Source: Brachybacterium nesterenkovii
Lineage (GTDB): Bacteria; Actinomycetota; Actinomycetes; Actinomycetales; Dermabacteraceae
Assembly: GCF_900163655.1 (NCBI RefSeq)
Contig: NZ_FWFG01000064.1
Location: 50,817 to 114,816 of the forward strand
Direction: 5' to 3'
DNA length: 64,000 nt
In this document: one piece after another, positions 28,047-40,331 of the stretch
Layout: every line of letters starts with the position of its first letter
How positions within the stretch are numbered: position 1 is the first letter of the stretch
Translations under genes and position numbers: made by a program
Notes under the pieces: generated by a model
Databases searched by the model: none
What the model was told of the DNA's origin: nothing
The model's input: the letters and a program-made list of their open reading frames with translations, nothing else

Positions 28047-28070
28047 AAAAAACCCTCGTGCGAACGAGGG
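28047..28070 (-). terminator. Intrinsic terminator (attenuator) before leuS
   Basis: On the minus strand a 7-bp stem CCCTCGT/ACGAGGG (28064-28070 with 28053-28059) with a 4-nt loop is followed by six T. It is the only hairpin followed by a clean T run that I saw in the window. It lies 54 nt before the leuS ATG and after the leader-peptide stop, exactly where an attenuator should be. A competing 13-nt pairing (28106-28118 with 28070-28082, one mismatch and one G-U) overlaps the base of the stem. Confidence 0.88.
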
Positions 28071-28083
28071 GAGCCGCGCCGGT

Positions 28084-28100
28084 GCCCTGGTGCTCAGGGC
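28084..28100 (-). promoter_or_regulatory. Leader hairpin spanning the leader-peptide stop codon
   Basis: GCCCTG (28084-28089) pairs with CAGGGC (28095-28100) across a 5-nt loop. The leader-peptide stop codon falls in the hairpin, so a ribosome at the stop would melt it. It could serve as the pause hairpin of an attenuation leader. Confidence 0.55.
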
Positions 28101-28141
28101 CTGGTCCGACGCGGCTGCGGAAGCAGGAGCCGACGTGTCAT
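28094..28141 (-). CDS. Leucine leader peptide of leuS, 15 aa
   Basis: Starts at ATG 28139-28141 (minus) and reads [15 protein letters not shown] then TGA. Codons 5-7 are three consecutive Leu codons (CTC, CTG, CTT; 28121-28129), followed by a Pro/Arg-rich end. A TAGACT box lies exactly 6 nt upstream, so the leader is probably translated from a leaderless mRNA. An intrinsic terminator follows before leuS. In classical attenuation, ribosome stalling at scarce Leu-tRNA changes RNA folding so that the terminator does not form. The assignment rests on the coincidence of promoter, Leu codons, hairpins and T run. Confidence 0.82.
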   Translation of the reverse strand: MTRRLLLPQPRRTRP

Positions 28142-28147
28142 GGGGGC

Positions 28148-28153
28148 AGTCTA
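28148..28153 (-). promoter_or_regulatory. -10 box of the leuS leader transcript
   Basis: TAGACT on the minus strand, 6 nt before the leader-peptide ATG, matching the spacing of other leaderless promoters in the window. Confidence 0.6.
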
Positions 28154-28300
28154 CGCGGCGGGCAGGGCAGGAAGCCGGGCGGTCCGGTGCGCGGGCCCGG
28201 GTGCGAACGCCAGGGGGGCTGCCGGACGGCTGCGCTGCGCATCGGCCCGCGGACCTTGGAGGCTCGCCGACCGCGCAGCTGTTCCGCCGACTGCCCCACC

Positions 28301-28378
28301 GTGCGCCTGGTCATGGAGGACCCGGACCTGCGCGAGATGCTCCACGAGAAGCGGATGGCGGCCAAGCAGGCGTCCTGA
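28301..28378 (+). other. Possible gene fragment (C-terminal 25 residues)
   Basis: In the 288-bp gap 28142-28429 a plus-strand frame ends VMEDPDLREMLHEKRMAAKQ-A-S with TGA at 28376-28378. The composition is that of a charged helical protein end with codon bias like its neighbours, but no start or upstream domain can be traced in the same frame. It may be a remnant or a very short gene from GTG 28301. No other signal is seen in the gap besides the leuS promoter. Confidence 0.25.
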
Positions 28379-28429
28379 GCGCGGAGGCTCGGCATCGTGC
28401 CGGCCCCGCGGTGATCAGCCCAGCAGTGC

Positions 28430-29368
28430 CTAGCCCAGCAGCGCCGAGACCAGCAGCAGCGCGGCGACGGTCCCGATGGTCGTGACGAGCACGGTGTCGC
28501 GCGCGAGCGTCTCCGAGGCGCGGAAGCGCGAGGCCGCGACGAACACGTTCTGGGCCGTCGGCAGCGCGGCCATCACGACGACCGCGAACAGGTCGTGACC
28601 CGCGAGCCCCAGCACGAGGCCCGTTCCTGCTGCGATCGCGGGCATCAGCCCCAGCTTCGCCGCGGTCGCGACCGCGACGAGCTTGCGGTTGCCTTCCTCG
28701 GCGGCGAGCGGATGCGATCCGATGAGGGAGAGCCCGAAGGCCATGAGCATCCCCGGGATCGCGAGGTCCGCGAGCGAATGCACGGGGTCCAGCAGGAACT
28801 CCGGCACACGCACGTCGAGGGCGAGCAGCACCAGGCCCAGCACCGTCGCGAGGATCGTCGGGTTGCCGACCACGCCGACCACGCCGGCCGCGAGGGCGCG
28901 CGGGCTCGGGCGCCGGCCGCTCGTCACGACGTGCAGGCCGAACTGGTAGATCGGGGTGTACAGCGCCTGCTGGAACAGGATCACCGGCAGCGCGTGCGCG
29001 GGCGAGCCGAGCACATAGGTGGCGATCGGGAAGCCCATGTTGCCGCCGTTGGCGACAGAGGAGCAGATCGCCGTCACGAGAGCGTCGACGCGGGAGCGCT
29101 TCGTGAACAGGCGCATGACCAGCAGCATGAGCGCGCCCGTCCCCAGGCCCGCCGCGGTCGCCACGACGATCGGCGCGCCCAGGACCGCGGCGATGTCGGA
29201 GTCCAGCAGGGACACCAGGACGAGCGCGGGCGAGCCGACGAAGAAGGTCGCCCGGTTGAGCACGAAGCGGGCGTGGGCGGGGTCGCCCATCACCCCGGAG
29301 CGGCCCGTGATCCAGCCCACCGCGATGAGGGACCAGACGATGAAGAAGCCGGAGAGGACACCCGCCGT
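28430..29368 (-). CDS. AEC family (auxin efflux carrier-like) transporter; start codon unclear (ACG or GTG)
   Basis: About 312 residues with ten hydrophobic helices. The midpoint ICSSVANGGNMGFPIATYVL and the late LPTAQNVFVAASRF are the two AEC half-repeat signatures. The family exports or imports small organic acids; the substrate is unknown. The usual N-terminus would be GVLSGFFIVWSLIAVGWITG, which is encoded here but is preceded by ACG-GCG at 29363-29368, right after an in-frame TGA. The nearest canonical start is GTG 29318-29320, which removes most of the first helix. So either ACG is used, or an ATG-to-ACG change has damaged the gene. Confidence 0.75.
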   Translation of the reverse strand, partial: TAGVLSGFFIVWSLIAVGWITGRSGVMGDPAHARFVLNRATFFVGSPALVLVSLLDSDIAAVLGAPIVVATAAGLGTGALMLLVMRLFTKRSRVDALVTAICSSVANGGNMGFPIATYVLGSPAHALPVILFQQALYTPIYQFGLHVVTSGRRPSPRALAAGVVGVVGNPTILATVLGLVLLALDVRVPEFLLDPVHSLADLAIPGMLMAFGLSLIGSHPLAAEEGNRKLVAVATAAKLGLMPAIAAGTGLVLGLAGHDLFAVVVMAALPTAQNVFVAASRFRASETLARDTVLVTTIGTVAALLLVSALLG

Positions 29369-29394
29369 GGGTCAGCGCGGTGCCGGTCGCCGCG

Positions 29395-29802
29395 TCAGCG
29401 GCTGGGGACCTGGTCGGGCATGCCGGGCACGGCCTCGGCCGGGTCATCGCCGATGCGCACGATGCGGTTGTCGGCGTCGACGTGCACGACCGTCGGACGG
29501 TGCTCGCGGGCCTCGGCGTCGTCGAAGATCCCGTAGGCGATGAGGATGACGAGGTCGCCGGGTGAGACGAGGTGGGCGGCGGGCCCGTTGATGCAGATGC
29601 GGCCGCTGCCGCGCTCGCCCGCGATCGCGTAGGTCACCAGGCGCGAGCCGCTCGTGACGTCGACGATCGAGACCTGCTCGTTCTCGAGGATCCCGGCGGC
29701 ATCGAGGAGGTCCGCGTCGACGGTCACGGAGCCGATGTAGTGCAGATCGGCCTGGGTGACGGTCGCGCGGTGGATCTTCGAGGTCATCAGTGTGCGCATC
29801 AT
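29395..29802 (-). CDS. panD: Aspartate 1-decarboxylase
   Basis: A 135-residue pyruvoyl-dependent enzyme. The self-cleavage site Gly-Ser lies in [11 protein letters not shown], after [18 protein letters not shown], as in E. coli PanD. Other conserved segments are [35 protein letters not shown] and YGIFDD. It makes beta-alanine for pantothenate, the second substrate of PanC encoded at 59.8 kb, but the two genes are 30 kb apart. Start is uncertain between 29802, 29799 and 29811; I use 29802. Confidence 0.92.
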   Translation of the reverse strand: MMRTLMTSKIHRATVTQADLHYIGSVTVDADLLDAAGILENEQVSIVDVTSGSRLVTYAIAGERGSGRICINGPAAHLVSPGDLVILIAYGIFDDAEAREHRPTVVHVDADNRIVRIGDDPAEAVPGMPDQVPSR

Positions 29803-29954
29803 CGCCGCCATTGTTCCCCAGGGCGGGCCGCTCCGCAGGGGCGGGGGCCGTGAGATCGGCGACGTCGGCGCGCTCCAGACCCGTCCGCCCCTGTCGGAGC
29901 GGGCGGTGCGTACCGGATGATGGACGGCGCAGTCCCGACCCCAGGAGGAGAACC

Positions 29955-31469
29955 ATGCCCAAGGCACGACGCCGATCGGCGCACGCGTCCGAGCGATTCG
30001 AGGACATGGCGCTCCCGGACGAGCTGCTGCGCGTCCTCGCCGACCAGGGCCTCGAGCGCGCCTTCGAGATCCAAAGCGCGATCCTCCCCGATGCCCTCGG
30101 AGGCCGCGACGTCCTCGCCCGCGCCGAGACCGGCTCCGGCAAAACCCTCGCCTTCACGCTGGCGATGTGCGCGCGCTTCCGCGGCCGCGGCGTCCACCGG
30201 CGACGCCCGCTCGGCGTCGTGCTCGTCCCCACGCGCGAGCTCGCCGTGCAGGTCGTCGACACGATCCACCCGTTCGCGCGCGCCGCGGGCATCCGCGCCC
30301 AGCTCGTCTCCGGCGGCATGAACATCGACAAGCAGGCCGACGCCCTCAAGAAGGGCGTCGAGATCATCGTCGCCACGCCCGGGCGCCTCATCGACCTCGC
30401 CCAGCGCGAGGAGCTGTTCCTCGACAACGTCGAGACCACCGTCATCGACGAGGCCGACCACATGGCCGACCTCGGCTTCCTGCCCGACGTCGAGCAGATC
30501 CTCTCGCACGTCCCCATGGGCACGCAGAAGATGCTGTTCTCCGCGACCCTCGACGGGCAGGTCGACGGCATCATCGACCGCTTCCTGGTGGACCCGGTCA
30601 CGCACGAGACCACGCCCGTGACCGCGGCCGTCAAGACCATGCGCCACCACGTGCTGACGATCAACCCGCAGCGCAAGCGCCAGATCACCGCGCGCCTCGC
30701 GGCCCGGAAGGGGCGCACGCTCCTGTTCACCCGCACCCAGCTGGGCGCCGAGCGCGTCGCCCAGGAGCTCATCGAAGTCGGGATCCCGGCGGCGGCGCTG
30801 CACGGCAACAAGCAGCAGGGCCTGCGCACCAACGTCCTCGCCGGGTACCGCCAGGGCGCCTTCGACACGCTCGTCGCCACCGACGTCGCCGCCCGCGGCC
30901 TCCACATCGACGACGTCTCGATGGTCATCCACGTCGACCCCTCCGACGACGTCAAGGAGTACGTCCACCGCTCCGGCCGCACCGCCCGCGCCGGGGCCGA
31001 GGGCACCGTCGTCACCTTCGCCCTCCCGCACCAGAAGACGCTCACCCGCAACGTCACGCGGGACGCCGACGTCGAGGCCGAGTGGACCGACGTCCCCGAC
31101 GAGAACGCGGACGTGCTGCGGGCCCTCGGCGGCAGGCGCCCGTCGGGCGAGCCCGTGGACGACCCGGCGCACACCAAGTACAAGGGCGCCCCCCGCAAGC
31201 TCGACCTGTCCCGCAAGGGCGGCGCGAGCGCCCGGAAGGCCGAGGAGCGTCGCGCGAACGAGGAACGTCGTGCATCCTGGGACGAGGACGCGACCGACGG
31301 CGGTCGCTCCGGCCGCGGAACCTCCCGCGGAGGGCGCCCCCGTTCCGGGGCCGGGTCCGCAGGAGGCGCCGCATCCGCGCGACGGGGCCAGAGCTCCGGG
31401 CGCGGCACGGGACGCTCCGCCGGAGCGGACCGCCAGGATTCGCGAGGCCGGGGCCGCCGCCCCCGCTGA
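29955..31469 (+). CDS. DEAD-box RNA helicase with basic Arg/Gly C-terminal tail
   Basis: A 504-residue superfamily 2 helicase. Motif Q precedes Walker A AETGSGKT (residues 57-64). Then come PTRELAVQV (Ia), ATPGRLIDL (Ib), [13 protein letters not shown] (II, DEAD), LFSATLD (III), [13 protein letters not shown] (V) and [12 protein letters not shown] (VI). After the helicase core, about 130 residues are basic and Arg/Gly/Ser-rich, a typical unstructured RNA-binding tail. It probably remodels ribosomal or mRNA structures (RhlE/DeaD-like). GGAGGAG precedes ATG 29955. Confidence 0.92.
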   Translation: MPKARRRSAHASERFEDMALPDELLRVLADQGLERAFEIQSAILPDALGGRDVLARAETGSGKTLAFTLAMCARFRGRGVHRRRPLGVVLVPTRELAVQVVDTIHPFARAAGIRAQLVSGGMNIDKQADALKKGVEIIVATPGRLIDLAQREELFLDNVETTVIDEADHMADLGFLPDVEQILSHVPMGTQKMLFSATLDGQVDGIIDRFLVDPVTHETTPVTAAVKTMRHHVLTINPQRKRQITARLAARKGRTLLFTRTQLGAERVAQELIEVGIPAAALHGNKQQGLRTNVLAGYRQGAFDTLVATDVAARGLHIDDVSMVIHVDPSDDVKEYVHRSGRTARAGAEGTVVTFALPHQKTLTRNVTRDADVEAEWTDVPDENADVLRALGGRRPSGEPVDDPAHTKYKGAPRKLDLSRKGGASARKAEERRANEERRASWDEDATDGGRSGRGTSRGGRPRSGAGSAGGAASARRGQSSGRGTGRSAGADRQDSRGRGRRPR

Positions 31470-31515
31470 CCCCAGGACCGACGCCCCGGTCCGCTGACAC
31501 CAGGAGGATCGCCCC

Positions 31516-32913
<1,398 letters not shown>

Positions 32914-32976
32914 GCGCCCGGGACGCGAGTGCCGCGTCCTCGAGCTGGAGGCTCGGCGGGAGGCTCGGCGGGATGC

Positions 32977-34092
32977 TCACCAGGCGCCGGGCACGTAGGC
33001 CGGGGGGAGCAGGGCGCCGACGTCCGCGCCGAGCGCCGCGGCCGCGCGCTGGGGCCAGCCGGGCTCGCGCAGGGACGCCCGTCCGATCGCCACGAAGTCG
33101 GCGGCGCCCTCGGCGATGATCCGCTCGGCCTCGTGCGGGTCGGAGATGAGCCCGACCGCGGCGGAGGGCAGCCCGGTGGCCTCGCGGATCTCCGTCGCGA
33201 AGCCGATCTGATAGCCCGAGCGCGCGGTGATGTCGGCGATCACGGCGCCACCGCTCGAGACGTGCAGCGCGTCGACGCCGCGCTCCCGCAGGCGCCGCCC
33301 CAGGTCGATCGACTGCTCGAGGTCCCAGCCGCCGCCGATCCAGTCCGTCGCCGACAGGCGGACGATGAGCGGCATGGTCTCGGGGATGCGCGCCCGGACG
33401 GCGTCGGCGATCTCCAGGGCCAGGCGGAAGCGGCCGTCGCGGTCGCCCCCGTAGGCGTCGGTGCGCGTGTTGATGAGCGGGCTCAGGAACTGGTGGACCA
33501 GGTAGCCGTGCGCGAAGTGCAGCTCGAGCGCGTCGACGCCGATACGCACCGCCCGCTCGGCCGAGCTCGCGAAGTCCTCGACGACGCGGGCGATCCCGGC
33601 CGCATCGAGGACCTCCGGCGCATCGAGCCCGGGGAACGGCGCGTCGCTCGGCCCCACGGCCCGCCAGCCCCCGGACAGCTCCGGGATCGTGCCCTGGTGC
33701 CGGGCGTAGCGGGGGAGGGACGGCCAGATCGATGCCTTGCGGCCGGCGTGGGAGAGCTGGACCGCGAAGGCCGCGCCCTGCTCCCGGCAGAAACGGACGA
33801 TCGGCTCCCAGGCGCGCTCCTGCGCCTCGTCCCACAGCCCCACGTCAAACGGGGTGGTGCGCCCGTCCGCGCTCACGGCGGCGGCCTCGGTGACGATCAG
33901 CCCGAAGCCGCCGGCGGCGCGGGCTCCCAGATGCATGAGGTGCCAGTGGCGGGGAACGCCGTCGCCCGCGGTGACCGCGTACTGGCACAGCGGGGCGAGC
34001 CAGATGCGGTTGCGCAGGGTGAGGCCGCGCAGCGATGCGGGCTCGAGGAGGCGGGGGTCCCCGGGGACTCCGCCGGGGCCGGATTCGTGCAT
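32977..34092 (-). CDS. Old Yellow Enzyme family NADH:flavin oxidoreductase (YqjM-like)
   Basis: A 371-residue FMN TIM-barrel. It has [13 protein letters not shown] near the N-terminus, where the Cys tunes FMN redox potential in Yqj[10 protein letters not shown]; the substrate-side [20 protein letters not shown]; and [27 protein letters not shown], the phosphate-binding end. It reduces activated alkenes using NAD(P)H and is usually linked to oxidative or electrophile stress. A TAGATT box lies 6 nt before the ATG (34099-34104 on the plus map), so a leaderless message is likely. Convergent with sdaA. Confidence 0.92.
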   Translation of the reverse strand: MHESGPGGVPGDPRLLEPASLRGLTLRNRIWLAPLCQYAVTAGDGVPRHWHLMHLGARAAGGFGLIVTEAAAVSADGRTTPFDVGLWDEAQERAWEPIVRFCREQGAAFAVQLSHAGRKASIWPSLPRYARHQGTIPELSGGWRAVGPSDAPFPGLDAPEVLDAAGIARVVEDFASSAERAVRIGVDALELHFAHGYLVHQFLSPLINTRTDAYGGDRDGRFRLALEIADAVRARIPETMPLIVRLSATDWIGGGWDLEQSIDLGRRLRERGVDALHVSSGGAVIADITARSGYQIGFATEIREATGLPSAAVGLISDPHEAERIIAEGAADFVAIGRASLREPGWPQRAAAALGADVGALLPPAYVPGAW

Positions 34093-34235
34093 ATCCCGAA
34101 TCTAGCGGCCCGCGGCCGTCCCCGCCGCGGTGCCCGCACCCCGATCCCGCCGCGCTGTGGCCTGGGTCTCAGTGCGTTACGGTGGGGCGCGTCAGACAGC
34201 CCCGTGCCTTCCGGCCCGAGCCGCAGGAGCCCTCC

Positions 34236-36212
<1,977 letters not shown>

Positions 36213-36221
36213 GCGCCTGCG

Positions 36222-37052
36222 TCAGCGCGTGACGCTGACCGAGCCCATATCGGCGCGCGCGATGAGCGGCGGCCCCTGCGGATCCTGGATCCCGGGGGCC
36301 GTCGCCGCCTCGCCCATATCCGCGGTCGCGGTCACGGCGTAGCGCCGCCCGCCGGGCACCGACACGGTGACGTCCCCGGTCTCGGAGCGCGCATCGATCC
36401 CGGTGACGGCGGCGTCCGGCGCCAGCGACAGCTCGACGTCGCCGAGGGACGCGGCGGCGCTGACCTGCCCGCTCGACGCCGCGTCCGAGACGGTCACGTC
36501 GCCGGCGCCGGAGGACAGGGCGAGGTCCGCGTACGAGCCGCCGAGCACCTCGAGGTCGCCGACCTCGGCGGTCGCGGTGATCGGCATCGTCGCGGCGAGA
36601 TCCGAGGGGACCAGCAGCTCGAGGTCGACCCCGTGCTCGTCCCACGGCAGGCTCAGGCCGAGGCCCGGCTGGGCGACGTCCACCGCGATGCCCCCGGCGT
36701 CGTGCTCCGTGCCGTGCTGCGCGATGCGCGCGCGGGGTGCCTCGGCGAGCGCCCCGTCGGCGTCGACGAGGCGCAGCACCACCTGCTCGGTCTCGTCGCT
36801 CGTGCGGACGGTGACATGGCCGAGGTCCGAGGTCAGCACGATCGCGGCGGGCCGCCCGAGCTTCTGGGTCGCGGCGACGGGGGAGAAGGAGGCGCGATCG
36901 GCGCGTCCGAGCACGGCCGCGCCGACGAGCGAGGAGACGACGATCGCGACCATGCCGAGCGCGAGGACGATGAGCACGGCGCGCCAGGAGCGATCGGAGC
37001 GGGAGGCGGGCAGCGGGTGCGCGGGCGCGACGGCCTGCTGGGGCTCGGCCAT
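36222..37052 (-). CDS. DUF4097-type membrane-anchored beta-repeat protein
   Basis: A 276-residue protein with one N-terminal membrane span (WRAVLIVLALGMVAIVVSSL) and an extracytoplasmic beta-repeat region. Repeats of the form GDVTVSDA, GDVELSLA, TGDVTVSVPGG and ADMGSVSVTR are typical of DUF4097/putative-adhesin domains. It is the last gene of an operon with a histidine kinase and a response regulator (1 bp gap), so it probably acts as a sensor or effector of cell-envelope stress. The exact role is unknown. Confidence 0.75.
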   Translation of the reverse strand: MAEPQQAVAPAHPLPASRSDRSWRAVLIVLALGMVAIVVSSLVGAAVLGRADRASFSPVAATQKLGRPAAIVLTSDLGHVTVRTSDETEQVVLRLVDADGALAEAPRARIAQHGTEHDAGGIAVDVAQPGLGLSLPWDEHGVDLELLVPSDLAATMPITATAEVGDLEVLGGSYADLALSSGAGDVTVSDAASSGQVSAAASLGDVELSLAPDAAVTGIDARSETGDVTVSVPGGRRYAVTATADMGEAATAPGIQDPQGPPLIARADMGSVSVTR

Positions 37053-37053
37053 C

Positions 37054-37719
37054 TCAGCCCTCCTCCGACTCGAGGTAGCGCAGGACGGCCAGCACGCGGC
37101 GGTTCTCCCCGTCCTCGGGGGCCAGGCCCAGCTTCCCGAACAGCGAGGAAATGTGCTTCTCCACGCTGCCGGCCGACACGAACAGGGTGCGGGCGATCGC
37201 CGCGTTCGAGCGCCCCTCCGCCATCAGCTGGAGCACCTCGAGCTCGCGCGGGGTCAGGGCCTCGCGCACCCGGCGGCGGCGCGAGCGCACGAGGATCTGC
37301 TGGACCACCTCGGGGTCGAGCGCGGTGCCGCCCGCGCCGACCGTCGCGACCATGTCGAGGAAGCCGTCGACGTCCGCGACCCGGTCCTTGAGGACGTAGC
37401 CGAGGCCGCCCGAGGAGTCCGCGATGAGCTCGGAGGCGTAGCGCTCCTCGACGTACTGCGACAGCACCAGCAGCGCGACCTCGGGATCCTGCTGCCGGAT
37501 CAGGGTCGCGGCGCGGACGCCCTCGTCGGTGAAGCTCGGCGGCATCCGGACGTCCACCAGCGCCAGGTCGGGGCGGTGGCGGGTTACGGCGTCGAGCAGG
37601 GCGGTCGCATCGCCGACGGCGGCGACGACCTCGTGGCCGCCCTCGGCGAGCAGGCGCTCGAGGCCGGCGCGCAGCAGCACCGAGTCCTCGGCGATGACGA
37701 TGCGGAGCGGGGCGGTCAT
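37054..37719 (-). CDS. NarL/LuxR-family response regulator
   Basis: A 221-residue regulator. The receiver domain has the acidic pair ED (residues 11-12), phospho-acceptor Asp56 in LALVDVRMP, and Lys111-like in GYVLKDRVADVD. The C-terminal LuxR HTH reads LTPRELEVLQLMAEGRSN and ARTLFVSAGSVEKHISSLF. It is the cognate partner of the kinase upstream, whose stop codon overlaps its start by 4 bp. It probably binds the operon's own promoter. Confidence 0.93.
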   Translation of the reverse strand: MTAPLRIVIAEDSVLLRAGLERLLAEGGHEVVAAVGDATALLDAVTRHRPDLALVDVRMPPSFTDEGVRAATLIRQQDPEVALLVLSQYVEERYASELIADSSGGLGYVLKDRVADVDGFLDMVATVGAGGTALDPEVVQQILVRSRRRRVREALTPRELEVLQLMAEGRSNAAIARTLFVSAGSVEKHISSLFGKLGLAPEDGENRRVLAVLRYLESEEG

Positions 37720-38984
37720 CGGGGCGTGTCCTTCCGGTCATGGGGGATGACGGCGGCCAGGCGCGTGCCGCGGCCGTCGGCGCCCAGGCGGGCGCTGGAG
37801 ATCTCGAGGGAGCCGCCGGTGGCGCGGACCCGGTCGGTCAGGCCCGCGAGCCCGGTGGACACGCCGTCGCGGCGCACCTGCGCGCCGCCGATGCCGTCGT
37901 CCTCGACGACGATCCGCAGGGCGGAGGCGTCCCCGCGCACGTCCGCGCGGGCGCGGGAGGCGCCGGAGTGCTTGGCGATGTTCGTCAGCGCCTCGGAGAC
38001 GACGAAGTAGGCGACGGCCTCGGCCTCGCGCCCGGCGGGCGTCGGGACGTCCACGTGCAGCTCGACGGGGATGGTCGAGCGGGCCGCGAGCGCCGAGAGC
38101 GCGGCGTCGAGGCCGCGGTCGGTGAGCACGGCCGGGTGGATGCCGCGGGCCAGCTGGCGCAGCTCGGTCATGATCGCCTTGGACTCCTCATGCGCCTCGG
38201 CGACGAGCTGCTCGGCCCGCTCGGGGTCGGAGGCGATGCGCGAGCGGGCCAGGCCCAGCGTCATCGACAGCGCCACGAGGCGGGGCTGGACCCCGTCGTG
38301 CAGGTCCCGCTCGATCCGCAGGCGCTCCGCGGTCGCCGCGTCGACGGCGCCCTGGCGGCGCTCGGCGAGCTCGACGACCTCCTCGCGCAGGGCGTCATCG
38401 GCATCGGGGAGCATGACGCGGGCCAGGCCGCGCTCGGCGACCGCGCCGACCGCGAGGATCCCGACGGCCAGGAGCAGCAGGGCGCAGGCGAGGGCGGCGA
38501 CGGCGGCCGTCCCCAGTCGCGGCGGCGGTGTCGCCAGGCCGAGCAGCGACAGTGCGAGCGCCGCCGAGGAGACGAGGACGGTCCAGAACAGCGCCGAGAG
38601 GAGCAGGCCCACGAGCATCACGGCATGGTGGTGGAGCGCGGCGCGCCAGAACGGGCCCGAGGCGACGTCGAGCCACAGCTGGTGCAGCCAGCCGACGACG
38701 CCGGAGCGGCGGGCCAGGCGCCGGGCGGGCACCACGACCTCGACGCCGTGGACGGCCAGGGCTCGTCGGCGCTCGACCGCGGCCGCCCAGCGCATTGCCA
38801 TCGCCCACGGGATCAGGACCACCATGCCCGTGCCGGCCGCCAGCAGCCCGGACAGGCCGGAGACGAGGGTCAGGATGCTGATCCACAGCCAGGTCATGCC
38901 CAGGAGCCCCGAGACGAGCACGCTCGCCATCCCGGCGATCAGATGCGCGCGGGGTCGCGGCGCGGACGTCGGAGCTGTGGTCAT
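37716..38984 (-). CDS. Sensor histidine kinase, HisKA_3 (NarX/LiaS-like) family
   Basis: A 422-residue kinase. Residues 15-65 and 120-185 hold membrane helices in two pairs, with no large extracellular sensor domain. The dimerisation motif RLRIERDLHDGVQPRLVALS contains the phospho-acceptor His229. HATPase_c shows VVSEALTNIAKHSGA (N box), DDGIGGA and a late G2-like stretch. The short-loop layout suggests intramembrane sensing of envelope stress, like LiaS/VraS. A TACGCT box lies 6 nt before the ATG (38991-38996 on the plus map), so the operon HK-RR-DUF4097 is probably expressed from a leaderless promoter. Confidence 0.92.
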   Translation of the reverse strand: MTTAPTSAPRPRAHLIAGMASVLVSGLLGMTWLWISILTLVSGLSGLLAAGTGMVVLIPWAMAMRWAAAVERRRALAVHGVEVVVPARRLARRSGVVGWLHQLWLDVASGPFWRAALHHHAVMLVGLLLSALFWTVLVSSAALALSLLGLATPPPRLGTAAVAALACALLLLAVGILAVGAVAERGLARVMLPDADDALREEVVELAERRQGAVDAATAERLRIERDLHDGVQPRLVALSMTLGLARSRIASDPERAEQLVAEAHEESKAIMTELRQLARGIHPAVLTDRGLDAALSALAARSTIPVELHVDVPTPAGREAEAVAYFVVSEALTNIAKHSGASRARADVRGDASALRIVVEDDGIGGAQVRRDGVSTGLAGLTDRVRATGGSLEISSARLGADGRGTRLAAVIPHDRKDTPR

Positions 38985-39110
38985 ACGCCGAGCGTACGGC
39001 GGGCCCTGCGCCCGGCCCAGGCGGGACGCCTCCGTCATGGGGGAGGGGAAACCCCCGGTCGCGGGGTCGCCGGGTGCAGGCGGCGCGGCTCGATGGGGTT
39101 GAATAGGGCC

Positions 39111-40301
39111 ATGAGCGACTCCATGACGGGCGATGGGCGCATCGACGCGCATTCCGATATCGCCGCAGAGAACGACGGCACCCAGCACACCGATCAGATC
39201 GTCGAGCAGACCGAGACGGTCGCCGAGGAGATCGCGCAGGAGAAGGGCCCGACGCGCGGCACGCTGCGGGACGTCGCCAACTCCCTGGGGATCTCGAGCG
39301 CCGTCGCCCTGCGCGCCCTCCGCGGCGCCGACGACATCAAGCCGCGCCTGCGGGCGCGCGTCGAGGAGACCGCCGCGCGCCTCGACTACCCCGTCGAGGA
39401 GGTCGCCTCCGAGACGGCCCATTCCAACGGCGTCGTCGCCGTGCTCGTCAACACCATGCGCAACACGTGGATCTCGGACCTCGTGCGGTCCATCCGCATC
39501 GAGCTCGCCGCGACCGGTCGCACCGCGGTCGTCGTCCCCACCCGCCGCCGCATCCCCGAGTACCCGGTGGCCGCGGACACCGAGGTGATCACCTCGCTGC
39601 TGGACCTCGGCGTCGACGGCTTCTGCATGATCTCCGACCTCGCGGACCTCGAGAACGCCCTCGAGGCCACCGGCGACCGCCCCCTCGTGGGCATCGGCTG
39701 CTCCCACAGCCTCGCGGGGCGCTTCGACACCGTCCGCATCGACGACGAGATGGGCCAGGGGCTCATCGTCGACCACCTGGTCGGGCTCGGGCACACGGAG
39801 ATCGCTCACGTCGGCGGCGTCGGCTCCACCGTCGCCCGCGAGCGCGCCGCCGCCTTCCAGGCGGCGATGGCCCGCCACGGCCTCGAGGGCTCCGCGCGGG
39901 TCGAGCCGGGCGACTTTAGCGAGCAGGTCGGCGAGACCGCCGGGCAGATGCTGCTGCGCGGCTCCCAGGTGCCCACCGCCATCACCTGCGTCAACGACGT
40001 GAGCGCGATGGGCGTGCTCTCCGCCGCCTATGACGCCGACTACGACGTGCCCGCGCGCCTGGCCGTCGCCGGCTACGGCAACACCTCGATCGCCTCGACG
40101 GGCTTCGTCGACCTCACGAGCGTGGACCCGAACTCGGAGCGGATGGGCGCGCTCGCCGCCCAGTACCTCGTCGAGCGGATCGGCGGCCTCGAGGACGCGC
40201 CGCGCGACGTCGCCGTCGCCCCGAGCCTCGTCGTGCGCCGCTCCACCTCGGCCCCGCCGCGGCAGGACCAGCCCAAGCGCCGGCGCATCTCGGTCGACTG
40301 A
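39111..40301 (+). CDS. LacI family transcriptional regulator with acidic N-terminal extension
   Basis: A 396-residue regulator. The helix-turn-helix begins only at residue 51 (TLRDVANSLGISSAVALRAL), followed by the hinge (RLRARVEETAARLDYP). The periplasmic-binding-like effector domain includes VVAVLVNTMRNTWISDLVRS, GHTEIAHVGGV and PARLAVAGYGNTSIAS. The first 50 residues, rich in Asp, Glu, Thr and Gln, are not part of LacI proteins. The effector is probably a sugar, but no adjacent sugar operon shows which one. Confidence 0.88.
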   Translation: MSDSMTGDGRIDAHSDIAAENDGTQHTDQIVEQTETVAEEIAQEKGPTRGTLRDVANSLGISSAVALRALRGADDIKPRLRARVEETAARLDYPVEEVASETAHSNGVVAVLVNTMRNTWISDLVRSIRIELAATGRTAVVVPTRRRIPEYPVAADTEVITSLLDLGVDGFCMISDLADLENALEATGDRPLVGIGCSHSLAGRFDTVRIDDEMGQGLIVDHLVGLGHTEIAHVGGVGSTVARERAAAFQAAMARHGLEGSARVEPGDFSEQVGETAGQMLLRGSQVPTAITCVNDVSAMGVLSAAYDADYDVPARLAVAGYGNTSIASTGFVDLTSVDPNSERMGALAAQYLVERIGGLEDAPRDVAVAPSLVVRRSTSAPPRQDQPKRRRISVD

Positions 40302-40331
40302 GGCGGAGGCGAGAGGTATAGGGTGCGGGCC

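Noticed and set aside
25318..28047. 909-residue open frame on the plus strand opposite leuS
   Set aside because: It is a shadow of leuS in GC-rich DNA: composition is Arg/Ala/Gly/His-rich without domains, and leuS has every expected motif on the other strand.
27994..28150. T-box riboswitch before leuS
   Set aside because: No T-box consensus or specifier-loop structure is visible; the ORF with consecutive Leu codons and the short leader fit peptide-mediated attenuation instead.
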